Below are positions 26,915 through 35,450 of a stretch of DNA of 64,000 bases, piece after piece; the first letter of the stretch is position 1; each line of letters starts with the position of its first letter. The position numbers and the translations under genes were made by a program. The DNA is taken from the NCBI GenBank assembly GCA_963705525.1, contig CAVPJW010000002.1:1426001-1490000 (forward strand). The letters run 5' to 3'. The notes below the pieces were generated by a model. The model searched no databases. It saw only the letters and a list, made by a program, of their open reading frames with translations, and was not told the origin of the DNA. The stretch comes from CAVPJW01 sp963705525 (GTDB lineage Bacteria > Acidobacteriota > Vicinamibacteria > Vicinamibacterales > CAVPJW01).

Positions 26915-29062
26915 ATGATGCGTCGATATGTCGTGGCGGCTCTTTGTGTTTTGGCCCTTGTTACCCAGCCTCAGGCTCGAGGCCAGGCCCAGGCCATCGA
27001 AGCCTCTGGCGCCCGGCAGCTTGCGGCGTCGATCACGATCTACCGTGACCGCTTCGGCATACCCCACGTGTTCGGACCAACCGATGCCAGCGTGGTGTTC
27101 GGCTTCGCCTACGCCCAGGCCGAAGACTTTTTCCCACGGCTCGAGCAGAACTTCGTGCTGGCGATCGGACGATCGGCCGAGCTCGGCGGCGAAGAGCAGA
27201 TCGATAGCGACCGCGTCAACCGCGCACTCGAGATCCCCAGGCTGGCCATGGCCGAATACGGACGACTCGAACCTCGAATCAAAGCCATTTGCGACGCCTT
27301 CGCCGACGGCATCAACTATTTTCTCGTGACGCATCCCGACGTCCATCCTCGCCTGCTCACGAAGGTCGAGCCGTGGTATCCGCTGGCATTCATTCGCTAC
27401 AACTACTATCAGAACGGCTTCGCCTACGATCGCGCGCTCGAGGACGAGCCTCTGACGACCGCACGCGCGGACCAGCTCCTTCGCATGAACGTCGGATCGA
27501 ACGGCTGGGTCGTTGGTCCATCGCGCAGTGCGAGCGGCCATCCGCTCCTCTTCATCAACCCTCACCTGCCGTACTTCGGTCCCGGGCAGGTCTACGAAGG
27601 CCACCTTCACAGCGACGAGGGATGGAATTTCACGGGCTATGCACGCTTCGGGTTTCCGCTGCCCTACGTCGGCCACAACGAATCCCTCGGGTGGGTCAGC
27701 ACCGACAACGCGGCCGACATGTCGGACGTGTACGCAGAGACGTTCGATGATCAGGCGCGTCCACTCGCGTACCGGTACGGAGACGGATATCGGATGGCCA
27801 CCGAATGGCGCGAGGACATCAAGGTGAAGACGGCCGCCGGGCTCGAAACCCAGTCGTTCACCTTCCGCAAGACGCACCATGGACCGATTCTGCGCGTGCG
27901 GGACGGCAAGTCATTGGCGCTGCGGCTCGCGAAGATCGACGGAGACGGCTGGCTTGGCGAGTGGTACGCGATGACCAGAGCGCGAACGCTCCCGGAGTTC
28001 AGGGACGCGCTCCGACCTCAGGCGATGCTCTTCGGGAACGTCATGTACGCCGATCGTGACGGTCACACGTTCTATCTCTACAACGGCGGCCAGCCGAAAC
28101 GCTCGACGAAGTTCGACTGGACCAAGCCCGTCGATGGGAGCAATCCGGAAACGGAATGGCTTGGATATCACACCATGGACGAATTGCCGCAGCTGACCGA
28201 CCCGGTGACGGGTTGGATGCAGAACTGCAACTCGTCGCCGTTCCATTTGACGAGCCGGGACAATCCCGATCCGAAGGCGTTCCCCGCATACATGGTGCCC
28301 GAAGGGGAAGACGTCAACCCTCGCGCCCGCATCTCGAGCCAGATTCTGGAATCCACGGCCCGCTTCACCTTCGACGACTGGGCGCGTGCGGCATTCGACA
28401 CCAGAATCGAGCAGACCGACACCGAGCTCGAGCCGCTCCTCGACACCCTCGCGTCACTGGCGAAGTCGGAGCCGGCTCGCGCCGCACGTCTCGCACCCGT
28501 GGCCGAGCTCCTTCGAAACTGGGATCGGCGATCGACGGTATCATCAGTCGCGACGACGATCTTCACGTCGTGGCACGCGGACTACGTTCGGCTCGGTCGT
28601 GAGCAGCTGGCAGACGGCGAACGCCGCGTTCGCGCACTCGAGAAGGCGCTCGACGATCTGGAGCGACAGTTCGGGTCGTGGCAGGTGCCCTTCGGCGAGG
28701 TCTCGAGGCTTCAGCGGCGCGACGAGAGCGCCAATGCGCCGTTCTCGGATGGCGCGGCCAGCATCCCCGTGCCCGGCGTCAGTGGCAATGACGGCGCCGT
28801 TTTTACGCTCTATGCGACGCCCGTCAAGGATCAGAAGCGACGATACGGTGTGGCGGGGATGACCTACGTGAGCGTGGTGGAATTCGGTCCTCAGGTACGC
28901 GCCCGCGCTGTTCATGTGTTCGGCGCCAGCGGCGATCCGCGTTCACCCCACTACTTCGATCAGGCGCCGCTATTGGCCCGCGGCGAGTTCAGGCCCGCCT
29001 GGTTCACGCTCGAAGAGATCAAGGCGAATCTCGAAAGGGCTTATCGGCCGGGGGGACAGTGA
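26915..29062 (+). CDS. Penicillin acylase-family N-terminal-nucleophile hydrolase
   Basis: 715 residues from the ATG at 26915 (GAAGGA five to ten nt upstream), with signal peptide YVVAALCVLALVTQPQARG. The precursor has an alpha-subunit region (IYRDRFGIPHVFGPTDASVV), a cleavage/nucleophile site at Ser195 in MNVGSNGWVVGPSRSASG, and beta-subunit motifs FINPHLPYFGP and KTHHGPILR. Members self-cleave into two chains in the periplasm and hydrolyse amides such as acyl-homoserine lactones, beta-lactam side chains or acyl-peptides. The exact substrate is unknown. A heptamer hairpin follows its stop. Confidence 0.88.
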   Translation: MMRRYVVAALCVLALVTQPQARGQAQAIEASGARQLAASITIYRDRFGIPHVFGPTDASVVFGFAYAQAEDFFPRLEQNFVLAIGRSAELGGEEQIDSDRVNRALEIPRLAMAEYGRLEPRIKAICDAFADGINYFLVTHPDVHPRLLTKVEPWYPLAFIRYNYYQNGFAYDRALEDEPLTTARADQLLRMNVGSNGWVVGPSRSASGHPLLFINPHLPYFGPGQVYEGHLHSDEGWNFTGYARFGFPLPYVGHNESLGWVSTDNAADMSDVYAETFDDQARPLAYRYGDGYRMATEWREDIKVKTAAGLETQSFTFRKTHHGPILRVRDGKSLALRLAKIDGDGWLGEWYAMTRARTLPEFRDALRPQAMLFGNVMYADRDGHTFYLYNGGQPKRSTKFDWTKPVDGSNPETEWLGYHTMDELPQLTDPVTGWMQNCNSSPFHLTSRDNPDPKAFPAYMVPEGEDVNPRARISSQILESTARFTFDDWARAAFDTRIEQTDTELEPLLDTLASLAKSEPARAARLAPVAELLRNWDRRSTVSSVATTIFTSWHADYVRLGREQLADGERRVRALEKALDDLERQFGSWQVPFGEVSRLQRRDESANAPFSDGAASIPVPGVSGNDGAVFTLYATPVKDQKRRYGVAGMTYVSVVEFGPQVRARAVHVFGASGDPRSPHYFDQAPLLARGEFRPAWFTLEEIKANLERAYRPGGQ

Positions 29063-29065
29063 CAG

Positions 29066-29167
29066 TAGTTCTTGGTTCTTGGTGCTTAGTTCTTATACTG
29101 ATCCTGAACTAAGCACTTCTAAGAACCAAGAACTCCGTGATGAACCAAGAACTACAAAAGTTCTTTG
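29066..29167. repeat. Family B inverted heptamer arms between convergent genes
   Basis: Plus-strand units TTCTTGG, TGCTTAG and TTCTTAT begin 4 nt after the acylase stop. Inverse units (CTAAGCA, CTAAGAA, CCAAGAA) occupy the half next to the YVTN gene. The two halves can pair as a long stem with a short middle (ATACTGATCC). It may terminate transcription from both sides, but there is no classic U-run. Confidence 0.75.
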
Positions 29168-30169
29168 TTACGGTATCGATACCACCGCCACCTCGTGCGA
29201 TCCTTCGCACGACACGTACAGCTTGCGATCGGAAGGATGGACCGCCATCACAATGGGCTGGCTTCCGACGGTGACCTTCCCGGCCGGAGCATACCGATCG
29301 AGATCGATCACCGAGACGTTCGAGGACGCGGTGTTGTTGACGAAACCCCAGCGCCCGCTCCGCGTCGTCACCATCGAGAACGGCTCCTTGTCCAAACCGT
29401 CGGCAAATCCGGGACGCGCCTCGTTGACCGTGAGGTCGATGAAGCTGATGGTGTTCGACCCGCGATTCACAACGGCGTAATCCTCGTCATAGGGCATCAC
29501 GATGCCGCCCGACGGCTTGGAGCCGACCTTGACCGTCGCCACCGTGCGGCCCTCTTTCAGGTCGATGACCGTCACCTCGCCTGAGTCATAGTCGGGAACG
29601 AAGAGTCGTCGCCCGTCGCTCGTGATGTCGGGCGGGAAAGGCCTCGGCCCGGTATCGAACGAGCGCACGACAGCGAATCGATCCAGATCGATCTCGAACA
29701 CCTTGTTCGCGCCCTCGCACGAGACGAACGCACGGTTACCGGCCGCAGTCCGCACGAGGAGCGACGGCTTCACGCCGACCGTTATCGTGCGATCGATCTT
29801 GCCGTTCGAGAGGTTGACCCTCGAGATCCGATCGGCATCGAAGTGGCTGATGGCGACGTGTGTGCCGCCCGGAAGGAGTGCGATGCCGATCGGACTATCG
29901 GTGAGCGGGAAGCTCTTGGTCACCGACTCGGTGCTGGTATCGATGATGGTGAGCGCCTGGCCGGCGGTGGAGACCAGGTACAGCCAGCGGCCGTCGGCAG
30001 AAAAGGCGATGCCATGAGGATGCTGAGGAACCGCAATCGACTTCGTCACCGCGAAGGGAAAGGGCTGCGGTGACTGGCGCTCTGAAGCGCAGAGCGCGAT
30101 CGAAGCCGACATCAGCACCAGGCCAGCGGCCTGGCCGACAGCGCGTCTGCAGTTCCCGGTGGTACTCAT
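29168..30169 (-). CDS. YVTN-repeat (YncE-like) beta-propeller protein
   Basis: 333 residues with a signal peptide (AVGQAAGLVLMSASIALCAS). Repeats of about 42 residues read VPQHPHGIAFSADGRWLYLV, IDTSTESVTKSFPLTDSPIG, DRFAVVRSFDTG and IDLKEGRTVATVKVG, i.e. a seven-bladed YVTN/YncE propeller. These are extracytoplasmic binding or scaffold proteins; no enzymatic residues are apparent. It starts 15 bp after the TPR gene's stop, so the two are probably co-transcribed. Confidence 0.85.
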   Translation of the reverse strand: MSTTGNCRRAVGQAAGLVLMSASIALCASERQSPQPFPFAVTKSIAVPQHPHGIAFSADGRWLYLVSTAGQALTIIDTSTESVTKSFPLTDSPIGIALLPGGTHVAISHFDADRISRVNLSNGKIDRTITVGVKPSLLVRTAAGNRAFVSCEGANKVFEIDLDRFAVVRSFDTGPRPFPPDITSDGRRLFVPDYDSGEVTVIDLKEGRTVATVKVGSKPSGGIVMPYDEDYAVVNRGSNTISFIDLTVNEARPGFADGLDKEPFSMVTTRSGRWGFVNNTASSNVSVIDLDRYAPAGKVTVGSQPIVMAVHPSDRKLYVSCEGSHEVAVVSIP

Positions 30170-30184
30170 GGCATGTCCTCGGAT

Positions 30185-31819
30185 CTATTCAGTTCGCCCC
30201 AGAAACTTCCGCGCGGCGTCCAGCTCGGGCCTCGCCGGCTGATCGGCGTCGCGACAGATCTCGACGAGCGTCTTGTAGAACGTGCCGGCCTTCGTTCGAT
30301 CGCCTGAGAGTTCGGCGGCACGAGCGGCGCCGTACACGCCACGGAACCGGTTCGGCTCCTTCTTGACGGTCTTCTCGAACTCCTGGAGCGCGGCGGCGGG
30401 CTGATTGGCCTCGAGCAGCATTTCGCCGAGCAGCTCACGAGAAGGTTTCAGCGGGCCCGGCGTCACGGCGCTCTTGTCGCTTGTGTCTTCGAGATCGGCC
30501 GCCGCGCGAAGCTCGCTCAACGCGTCGTCATGCCGGTTGTTGGCCCACATGACCCACGCCGACGCGGCCTTCCGCTGAATCTCCACTTGTCCCGACCAGT
30601 ACGCGTCCTTCTTCTCGATGAGCACGTCGCGGATCGAGGCCAGGGCGTCGACGTCCTTCTGCGCGTCAGCGGCCCTACCTGTCCTGGCCCGGCCCAGGGC
30701 GCGCGCGAAGTACGTCATCGCTTGTATGAACGGCAATGGCGTCTCACGCGGCTCGAGCGAGGCGGCTTCTTCCCACTGCGCACGTTCGAGCGCGTAGCGA
30801 GCCGGCATGGCGGCCATCGCAAAGTAGCCCGCGAGGCCCGGCGCCGCAGCGCCAATCGCATTGATATCGAGTTTCTTGGCGACGTCCGGGATCTGGTCCA
30901 CAACCTTCCGAGCCGCGCGGTCCTCGGCCATCTGGAGGTACGCATACGTCTCGTAGTCCATCGCGTGGAGCGCCTCGGCGTAGGAATGATCCCGTTCGGC
31001 CGCCTCTGCCGACTGGATGTTGCTGGTAATCGACTCCCGCCAGTAGCCGACGCGCGTGAACGTGTGCGACGGCATGTGGAGGGCATGCGGCGCCGCGGGG
31101 GCGATATCCGCATAGCGTTGCGCCGCACCGAGCGCACGATCGGCCAGCGCCGGCGAGTCGTAGGTATGAATGATGTAGTGCGCGAGGCCAGGGTGATCGG
31201 GCTGCTTGGCGAACAGCGGCTCGAGGATGCCGGCCGCCTTCAACTGGTTTGTGTAGGTCTTGTCAGTCGGAAGCGCGGTCTGATCGAGCGAAAGCGCGTA
31301 GAAGATCTGCGCCTCCGTGTCGTCCTTGTATTTCGACGACAGCTGCTCCATCGACTTCTCGTAGGCGAGCACGCGCGTGCGATTGTCGCGCGTCTCGAAG
31401 TCCTTGTAGAGCTCGGCGACGGCCGCAATGTAGTCGCGCTCGCGTTCCGTCTTGGCCCCGGCGGCCGCGCCCTTCTCAATCGCGGCTCGGCCCTTCCCAA
31501 GCTGATCGGGATTGCGGAAGCCGCCACCGAAGGGATTGCCCCAGTAGCTGAGGGCGATGCCCCAGTAGCTCATCGCGCACGCCGGATCTTTCGCGAGCAC
31601 CTTGTTGTAGGTCTCGAGCGAGGCGTTGAACCAGAACGAGTGGAGCTCGGCCGTCGCACGGTTGAAATCGGCCTCGACCGCGGGGCTGCACGAGGTGCTG
31701 AAGTGCACCGTGCCCACGCGATCCGAGGGCGTTCCGCCGTGACTGTGCTGCTCCTGCGAAGCGGCCGCGCCGGCCGTCAGGCTGCACGCAAGGATGAGAG
31801 CAGGCGTCTGAATGCGCAT
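30185..31819 (-). CDS. Secreted TPR-repeat protein
   Basis: 544 residues, AGGAGG five nt before the ATG, signal peptide LILACSLTAGAAASQEQ followed by a His-containing linker (EQHSHGG). Helical repeats follow throughout: FNRATAELHSFWFNASLETY, AMSYWGIALSYWGNPFGG, YAEALHAMDYETYAYLQMAE and LLEANQPAAALQEFEKTVKK. The N-terminal YWGIALSYWGNPF block is typical of a tetratricopeptide family common in soil bacteria. It likely mediates protein-protein contacts in the periplasm; its partner may be the propeller encoded next to it. Confidence 0.82.
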   Translation of the reverse strand: MRIQTPALILACSLTAGAAASQEQHSHGGTPSDRVGTVHFSTSCSPAVEADFNRATAELHSFWFNASLETYNKVLAKDPACAMSYWGIALSYWGNPFGGGFRNPDQLGKGRAAIEKGAAAGAKTERERDYIAAVAELYKDFETRDNRTRVLAYEKSMEQLSSKYKDDTEAQIFYALSLDQTALPTDKTYTNQLKAAGILEPLFAKQPDHPGLAHYIIHTYDSPALADRALGAAQRYADIAPAAPHALHMPSHTFTRVGYWRESITSNIQSAEAAERDHSYAEALHAMDYETYAYLQMAEDRAARKVVDQIPDVAKKLDINAIGAAAPGLAGYFAMAAMPARYALERAQWEEAASLEPRETPLPFIQAMTYFARALGRARTGRAADAQKDVDALASIRDVLIEKKDAYWSGQVEIQRKAASAWVMWANNRHDDALSELRAAADLEDTSDKSAVTPGPLKPSRELLGEMLLEANQPAAALQEFEKTVKKEPNRFRGVYGAARAAELSGDRTKAGTFYKTLVEICRDADQPARPELDAARKFLGRTE

Positions 31820-31921
31820 GTGAACCTCCTGTTCCAGGCGCCTCGATTCTACCGCCGCGGACCTGGCATCTGTTCAATCTTCTGCTGCAAAGACCGCCAC
31901 GTTCTGGCAGAGTGTCAACCG

Positions 31922-32407
31922 ATGAGTATGACGACGAGCACCCTCTTCCGGTTTGCCATCGCTCCTCTCCTGCTGGCCGGATTCCTCGCCGACTCGGCCG
32001 GCGCGGCCCAGGCAGGCGATGAGGACCAGGTTCGCCAGGTGCTCGCCAGATACGTCGGCCTCTACCAGAAGACCACGCTCGCAGAGTGGCGCACCTTGTT
32101 TCTTCCAGGCTTCGTGGCGGCGTTTACCAATGACGATGGATCGGTGACAACCAGGACGCTCGCTGAATTCTATGACCGTCAGGCGAAGTACTTCGCCACC
32201 GGACGAGACATCCGCGAGGAACTTCAGAACATTCGAGTGACGATCGACGGGCAACTTGCGTCGGCGCACGCCGACTTCGTCCTGTTCGACAATGGCACCG
32301 AAAGCCGCGGCAAACTCATGCTGACGTTCATCCGCGACCGCGAGGCGTGGAAGATTCACTCGCTCGCGTTCACCTATCGGCTCGATCCGCCGGCCACCCC
32401 GAAATAA
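31922..32407 (+). CDS. Secreted SnoaL/NTF2-like protein
   Basis: 161 residues with a signal peptide (LFRFAIAPLLLAGFLADSAG) and an NTF2-like cone fold: EDQVRQVLARYVGLYQKTTL, LAEFYDRQAKYFATGR, then beta strands ending TFIRDREAWKIHSLAFTYRL. Such domains bind small ligands or act as isomerase-like enzymes; active residues are not identifiable here. The open frame extends far upstream antisense to the TPR gene, but only the part from 31922 resembles protein. Its TAA is directly followed by the CocE ATG. Confidence 0.78.
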   Translation: MSMTTSTLFRFAIAPLLLAGFLADSAGAAQAGDEDQVRQVLARYVGLYQKTTLAEWRTLFLPGFVAAFTNDDGSVTTRTLAEFYDRQAKYFATGRDIREELQNIRVTIDGQLASAHADFVLFDNGTESRGKLMLTFIRDREAWKIHSLAFTYRLDPPATPK

Positions 32408-34210
32408 ATGCATCGGCCTGCCCTTCCCCTCATCGGGTCACTTCTGGTCGCGGGCATCGTTCTCCAGGCGTCCTTCATCGCCTCGTCACGCGGCGGGACT
32501 GAGGACGAGGTCGTCATTGAGAAGAACGTCGAAGGGCGAATGCGGGACGGCGTGATGCTCCGCGCCGACGTCTATCGTCCCTCTGGCGGCGGCACGTATC
32601 CGGCCCTGCTCCAGCGAACGCCGTATTCCAAGAGCGATCCCGACGATCTCCCGGGTTTTCGACGGATCGCGGCACAGGGCTTCGTTGTCGTCGTGCAGGA
32701 TACCCGCGGGCGATACATGTCTGACGGCGTCGCCCGGCCCCATGACGAAGCGGAGGACGGATACGACAGCGTCGAGTGGGTGGCGGCGCTGCCGTACGTC
32801 AACGGCCGGGTCGGCATGTTCGGCGGAAGCTATCTGGCGACCACGCAGCTGATGGCCGGCACGCTCCGGCCGCCGCACCTGGTCGCGCTCTTCCCAAGCA
32901 ATTCCTACGCGAGCCGCTATGACATGGTCTTTCAGGGCGGTGCGTTCTATCTGGCCGACGGCCTGTCGTGGAATCTTGGACAGTCAATCGACGTTCGGCG
33001 ACGCGTGCTCACGCCCGCCGTCAATCGTGACGGCCCGATAGATATCAGCGAACGCGATCGCACGCTGCTCAAAGAACACTGGAACTGGTTTCTGCCTCTC
33101 AAGGGCATGGATGCCCTCGAGCTGCGCCGATTTCACCCATCTTATTTCGATCTTCTGAGCCATCCGTCGTACGACGACTACTGGACGCGCTTCGACATCG
33201 CGTCCAGGCACGGCGAGTTCGACGTGCCGGCGTTTCATCTGACGGGCTGGTACGACTCGCTCTTGAACGGCACGCTGGGCAACTTCACAGGACTGCGGGC
33301 CAACGCGCGTACCGAGCAGGCCCGCCGCGAGCAGCGCCTGATCGTCGGACCCTGGACCCATGCGCGGCCGACACGCGAGAGCGTGAAGATTGCCGATATG
33401 GATTTCGGCGCCGGCGCCGGCGTCGATTCCGAAGGGCTCATGCTCGAGTGGTTCGGCGACTGGCTGCAAGGGCAAGCCGACGGCTCGCACGGCGGCGCCG
33501 GTCCGCATCTTCGTCATGGGAGAAAACCGACTGGCGCGATGAACACGAGTGGCCGCTGGCGCGTGCCGTCGTCCGCGAGCTATTACCTGCACAGCGGTGG
33601 ACGCGCCAACGCCATGGAAGGCGACGGCACGCTCACGACGGAAGCTCCCGCCGGCGAGACGCCCGATCGGTTCACCTACGATCCGTGGAATCCTGTTCCC
33701 ACCGGAGGGTTGGGTGGATACTCGCGCCTGCCGATCGACCAGCGCCCCATCGAACAGCGACCAGATGTCCTCGTCTTTTCGACGGCGACTCTGGACACCG
33801 CCGTTGAAGTCACCGGACCGGTCACGTTGAAACTGTGGGCGACCTCGTCGGCGCGCGACACGGACTTCACGGGGAAGCTGGTCGATGTCTGGCCGGACGG
33901 GACGGCTCGACCGCTCTGTGATGGCATCCTGCGTGCGCGCTATCGTGCCAGCAAGACCGCTCCCACGCTCCTCGAGCCGAACGAGCCGGTCGAGCTGTCG
34001 ATCAATCTGGGAGCCACGAGCAACCGTTTTGGCGTCGGACACCGAATCCGACTCGAGGTGTCGAGCAGCAATTTCCCGCGCTTCGATCGCAACCCGAACA
34101 CGGGGCACGCGTTTGGCGTCGATGCAGAGCTGCAGCGTGCGGAACAGACGGTCTTCCACGAAGCGGCTCGAGCCTCGCGGCTCGAGCTGCCGATCATCCC
34201 GACGCGCTGA
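32408..34210 (+). CDS. CocE/NonD-family hydrolase (X-Pro dipeptidyl-peptidase S15 type)
   Basis: 600 residues: a signal peptide/anchor (ALPLIGSLLVAGIVLQASFI), an alpha/beta-hydrolase domain with Ser141 in VGMFGGSYLATTQLMAG, the RTPYSKSDPDD and QDTRGRYMSDG segments of the CocE family, and a C-terminal jelly-roll (VTGPVTLKLWATSSARDTDF, then GHRIRLEVSSSNFPRFDRN). These enzymes cleave acyl esters or peptides, for example cocaine esterase, alpha-amino ester hydrolase or prolyl dipeptidase. It abuts the SnoaL-like gene with no gap, so the two are co-transcribed. Confidence 0.88.
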   Translation: MHRPALPLIGSLLVAGIVLQASFIASSRGGTEDEVVIEKNVEGRMRDGVMLRADVYRPSGGGTYPALLQRTPYSKSDPDDLPGFRRIAAQGFVVVVQDTRGRYMSDGVARPHDEAEDGYDSVEWVAALPYVNGRVGMFGGSYLATTQLMAGTLRPPHLVALFPSNSYASRYDMVFQGGAFYLADGLSWNLGQSIDVRRRVLTPAVNRDGPIDISERDRTLLKEHWNWFLPLKGMDALELRRFHPSYFDLLSHPSYDDYWTRFDIASRHGEFDVPAFHLTGWYDSLLNGTLGNFTGLRANARTEQARREQRLIVGPWTHARPTRESVKIADMDFGAGAGVDSEGLMLEWFGDWLQGQADGSHGGAGPHLRHGRKPTGAMNTSGRWRVPSSASYYLHSGGRANAMEGDGTLTTEAPAGETPDRFTYDPWNPVPTGGLGGYSRLPIDQRPIEQRPDVLVFSTATLDTAVEVTGPVTLKLWATSSARDTDFTGKLVDVWPDGTARPLCDGILRARYRASKTAPTLLEPNEPVELSINLGATSNRFGVGHRIRLEVSSSNFPRFDRNPNTGHAFGVDAELQRAEQTVFHEAARASRLELPIIPTR

Positions 34211-34833
34211 GACCGACTAAGAGCCTGGAAGTGGGTCGGCTTGGATGCGCGTGGCTGCGTGAAGGCCTCCCCGCCGGCCGCACAGCCGAACTGACCGACT
34301 AGAGAGCTTGGATCGCCCGACTGAGCGCCGTCGTAGAGATCGTGCTCGGTCAGCGGAGCTGCGGGCGCTTCGCCATCGCGGCCCAATCGCTGGCGCGCGC
34401 CGAACGCGGGTCCGCGCGCCGGAATCACGCGCGCAAACCGAAGGAATCCTAGCGGCGTCGGGACATCGTCGTAGATCCCCTCCATGCCTCCGCGCATGAA
34501 ATACGCCTCGTGCCAGAAGCCAGTGCCTCCCGAATCGCGCAGAAACCGCTGCCACCAGTCGCGATGCGGCGACGACCGCGTCCACGCCTCGAGGGAGGCA
34601 TAGTCGCGCCAGTACTGGCGAAATCCGAGGTGCGGCGGAAACAACGAAAAAATCAGGTCCTCGTGCAACAGTAACCCATCCGGCCGATCGGCCACGGCCC
34701 GCGGCACACTGCTGCCAAAACCCAGCATCGTCTTGAGGCCGTAAAGCCGATTGACGCGCATGCCCAGATAAATCACGACGAGATCCGGATACGTCGACAA
34801 GTCGACCGTCTGGCGTTGGACTTTCGAAGGCAC
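33940..34833 (-). CDS. DUF4188-family protein with anomalous C-terminal read-through
   Basis: The GTG at 34833 has AGGAG 6 nt upstream. The first ~165 residues match DUF4188 (monooxygenase-like ferredoxin-fold) proteins: LVVIYLGMRVNRLYGLKTM, GFRQYWRDYASLEAWTRS, GFWHEAYFMRGGMEGIYDDV and GFLRFARVIPARGPAFGAR. The frame then has no stop at the domain end. It translates a family A repeat (VGQFGCAAGG) and runs 271 bp antisense into CocE. The native end was probably near 34300, lost by a frame slip or by repeat insertion. It follows the FMN-reductase gene by 23 bp. Confidence 0.7.
   Translation of the reverse strand: MPSKVQRQTVDLSTYPDLVVIYLGMRVNRLYGLKTMLGFGSSVPRAVADRPDGLLLHEDLIFSLFPPHLGFRQYWRDYASLEAWTRSSPHRDWWQRFLRDSGGTGFWHEAYFMRGGMEGIYDDVPTPLGFLRFARVIPARGPAFGARQRLGRDGEAPAAPLTEHDLYDGAQSGDPSSLVGQFGCAAGGEAFTQPRASKPTHFQALSRSQRVGMIGSSSREARAASWKTVCSARCSSASTPNACPVFGLRSKRGKLLLDTSSRIRCPTPKRLLVAPRLIDSSTGSFGSRSVGAVLLAR
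34231..34300. repeat. Family A 3'-end elements, inverted pair
   Basis: A plus-strand copy (GTGGGTCGGCTTGGATGCG at 34231) starts 20 nt after the CocE stop. A minus-strand copy (GTCGGTCAGTTCGGCTGTG, ending 34300) lies at the expected 3' end of the DUF4188 gene. Together they form an imperfect palindrome in which each convergent gene has one copy in its own orientation. Confidence 0.65.
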
Positions 34834-34856
34834 GGCGTACTCCTGACTCGGCTTCC

Positions 34857-35450
34857 CTAGTACGGCACGCCGGCGGCGCGCGCCGATCGGAGGGCCGATG
34901 CGTACCACTCCAGTTCGCTCGCAAATTTCGTGAATCGCCTCTCGAGCGCGGCATCGGTCGCCGCACCGCCAGGATCGAGCGTCTGAGCGACCTTGGGCAC
35001 GGCGAAGAGGCTCGGAATGCTGGGCATGCCGAGCTCGCCGACGATGATCCGAAGCTGCACGGCGGCCCTGACACCGCCGAAGGCGCCCGCCGAGTAGCTC
35101 ACGATCGCCGACGGCCGCCAGAAGTATTCCTCGAGGAAATGATCGAGCAGATTCTTGAGCGCCGCCGGCACGCTGTGATTGTACTCGGCGGTGACAATGA
35201 CAAAGGCATCGGCCGTCGCGTAGATTGCTGCCAGCCGCTCCAGCACGCTCGGTGCCTCGCCGCGCGGATACTCCTTGTACATCCGATCCAGGAGCGGCAG
35301 CGGGTACTCGACGGGGTCGACGAGCGTCACCTTGTGGCCGCGCGTCGTGAGCTGGTGCTCCACGAAGCGCGCCACGCGGATGCCCTTCCGCTCGGAACGC
35401 ACCGAGCCGAACAGCACGACTGTGTGAAGGCTAGGACTTGGCGCCGCCAT
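34857..35450 (-). CDS. NADPH-dependent FMN reductase
   Basis: 197 residues from the ATG at 35450, overlapping the deacetylase stop by 20 bp; a TTG seven codons upstream is the alternative. It has a flavodoxin-like fold: VVLFGSVRSERKGIRVARFV (phosphate-binding loop for FMN), DAFVIVTAEYNHSVPAALKN and IVSYSAGAFGGVRAAVQLR. It is a cytoplasmic NAD(P)H:flavin or quinone reductase and the third gene of a minus-strand run with two deacetylases, followed by DUF4188, whose relatives are monooxygenases. A flavin-dependent pair is conceivable. Confidence 0.85.
   Translation of the reverse strand: MAAPSPSLHTVVLFGSVRSERKGIRVARFVEHQLTTRGHKVTLVDPVEYPLPLLDRMYKEYPRGEAPSVLERLAAIYATADAFVIVTAEYNHSVPAALKNLLDHFLEEYFWRPSAIVSYSAGAFGGVRAAVQLRIIVGELGMPSIPSLFAVPKVAQTLDPGGAATDAALERRFTKFASELEWYASALRSARAAGVPY

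Noticed and set aside
30530..31900. Long open frame antisense to the TPR gene, continuous with the SnoaL-like gene
   Set aside because: Arginine-rich, without recognisable motifs. It mirrors codon bias of the real TPR gene, and only the part from 31922 has signal peptide and fold features.
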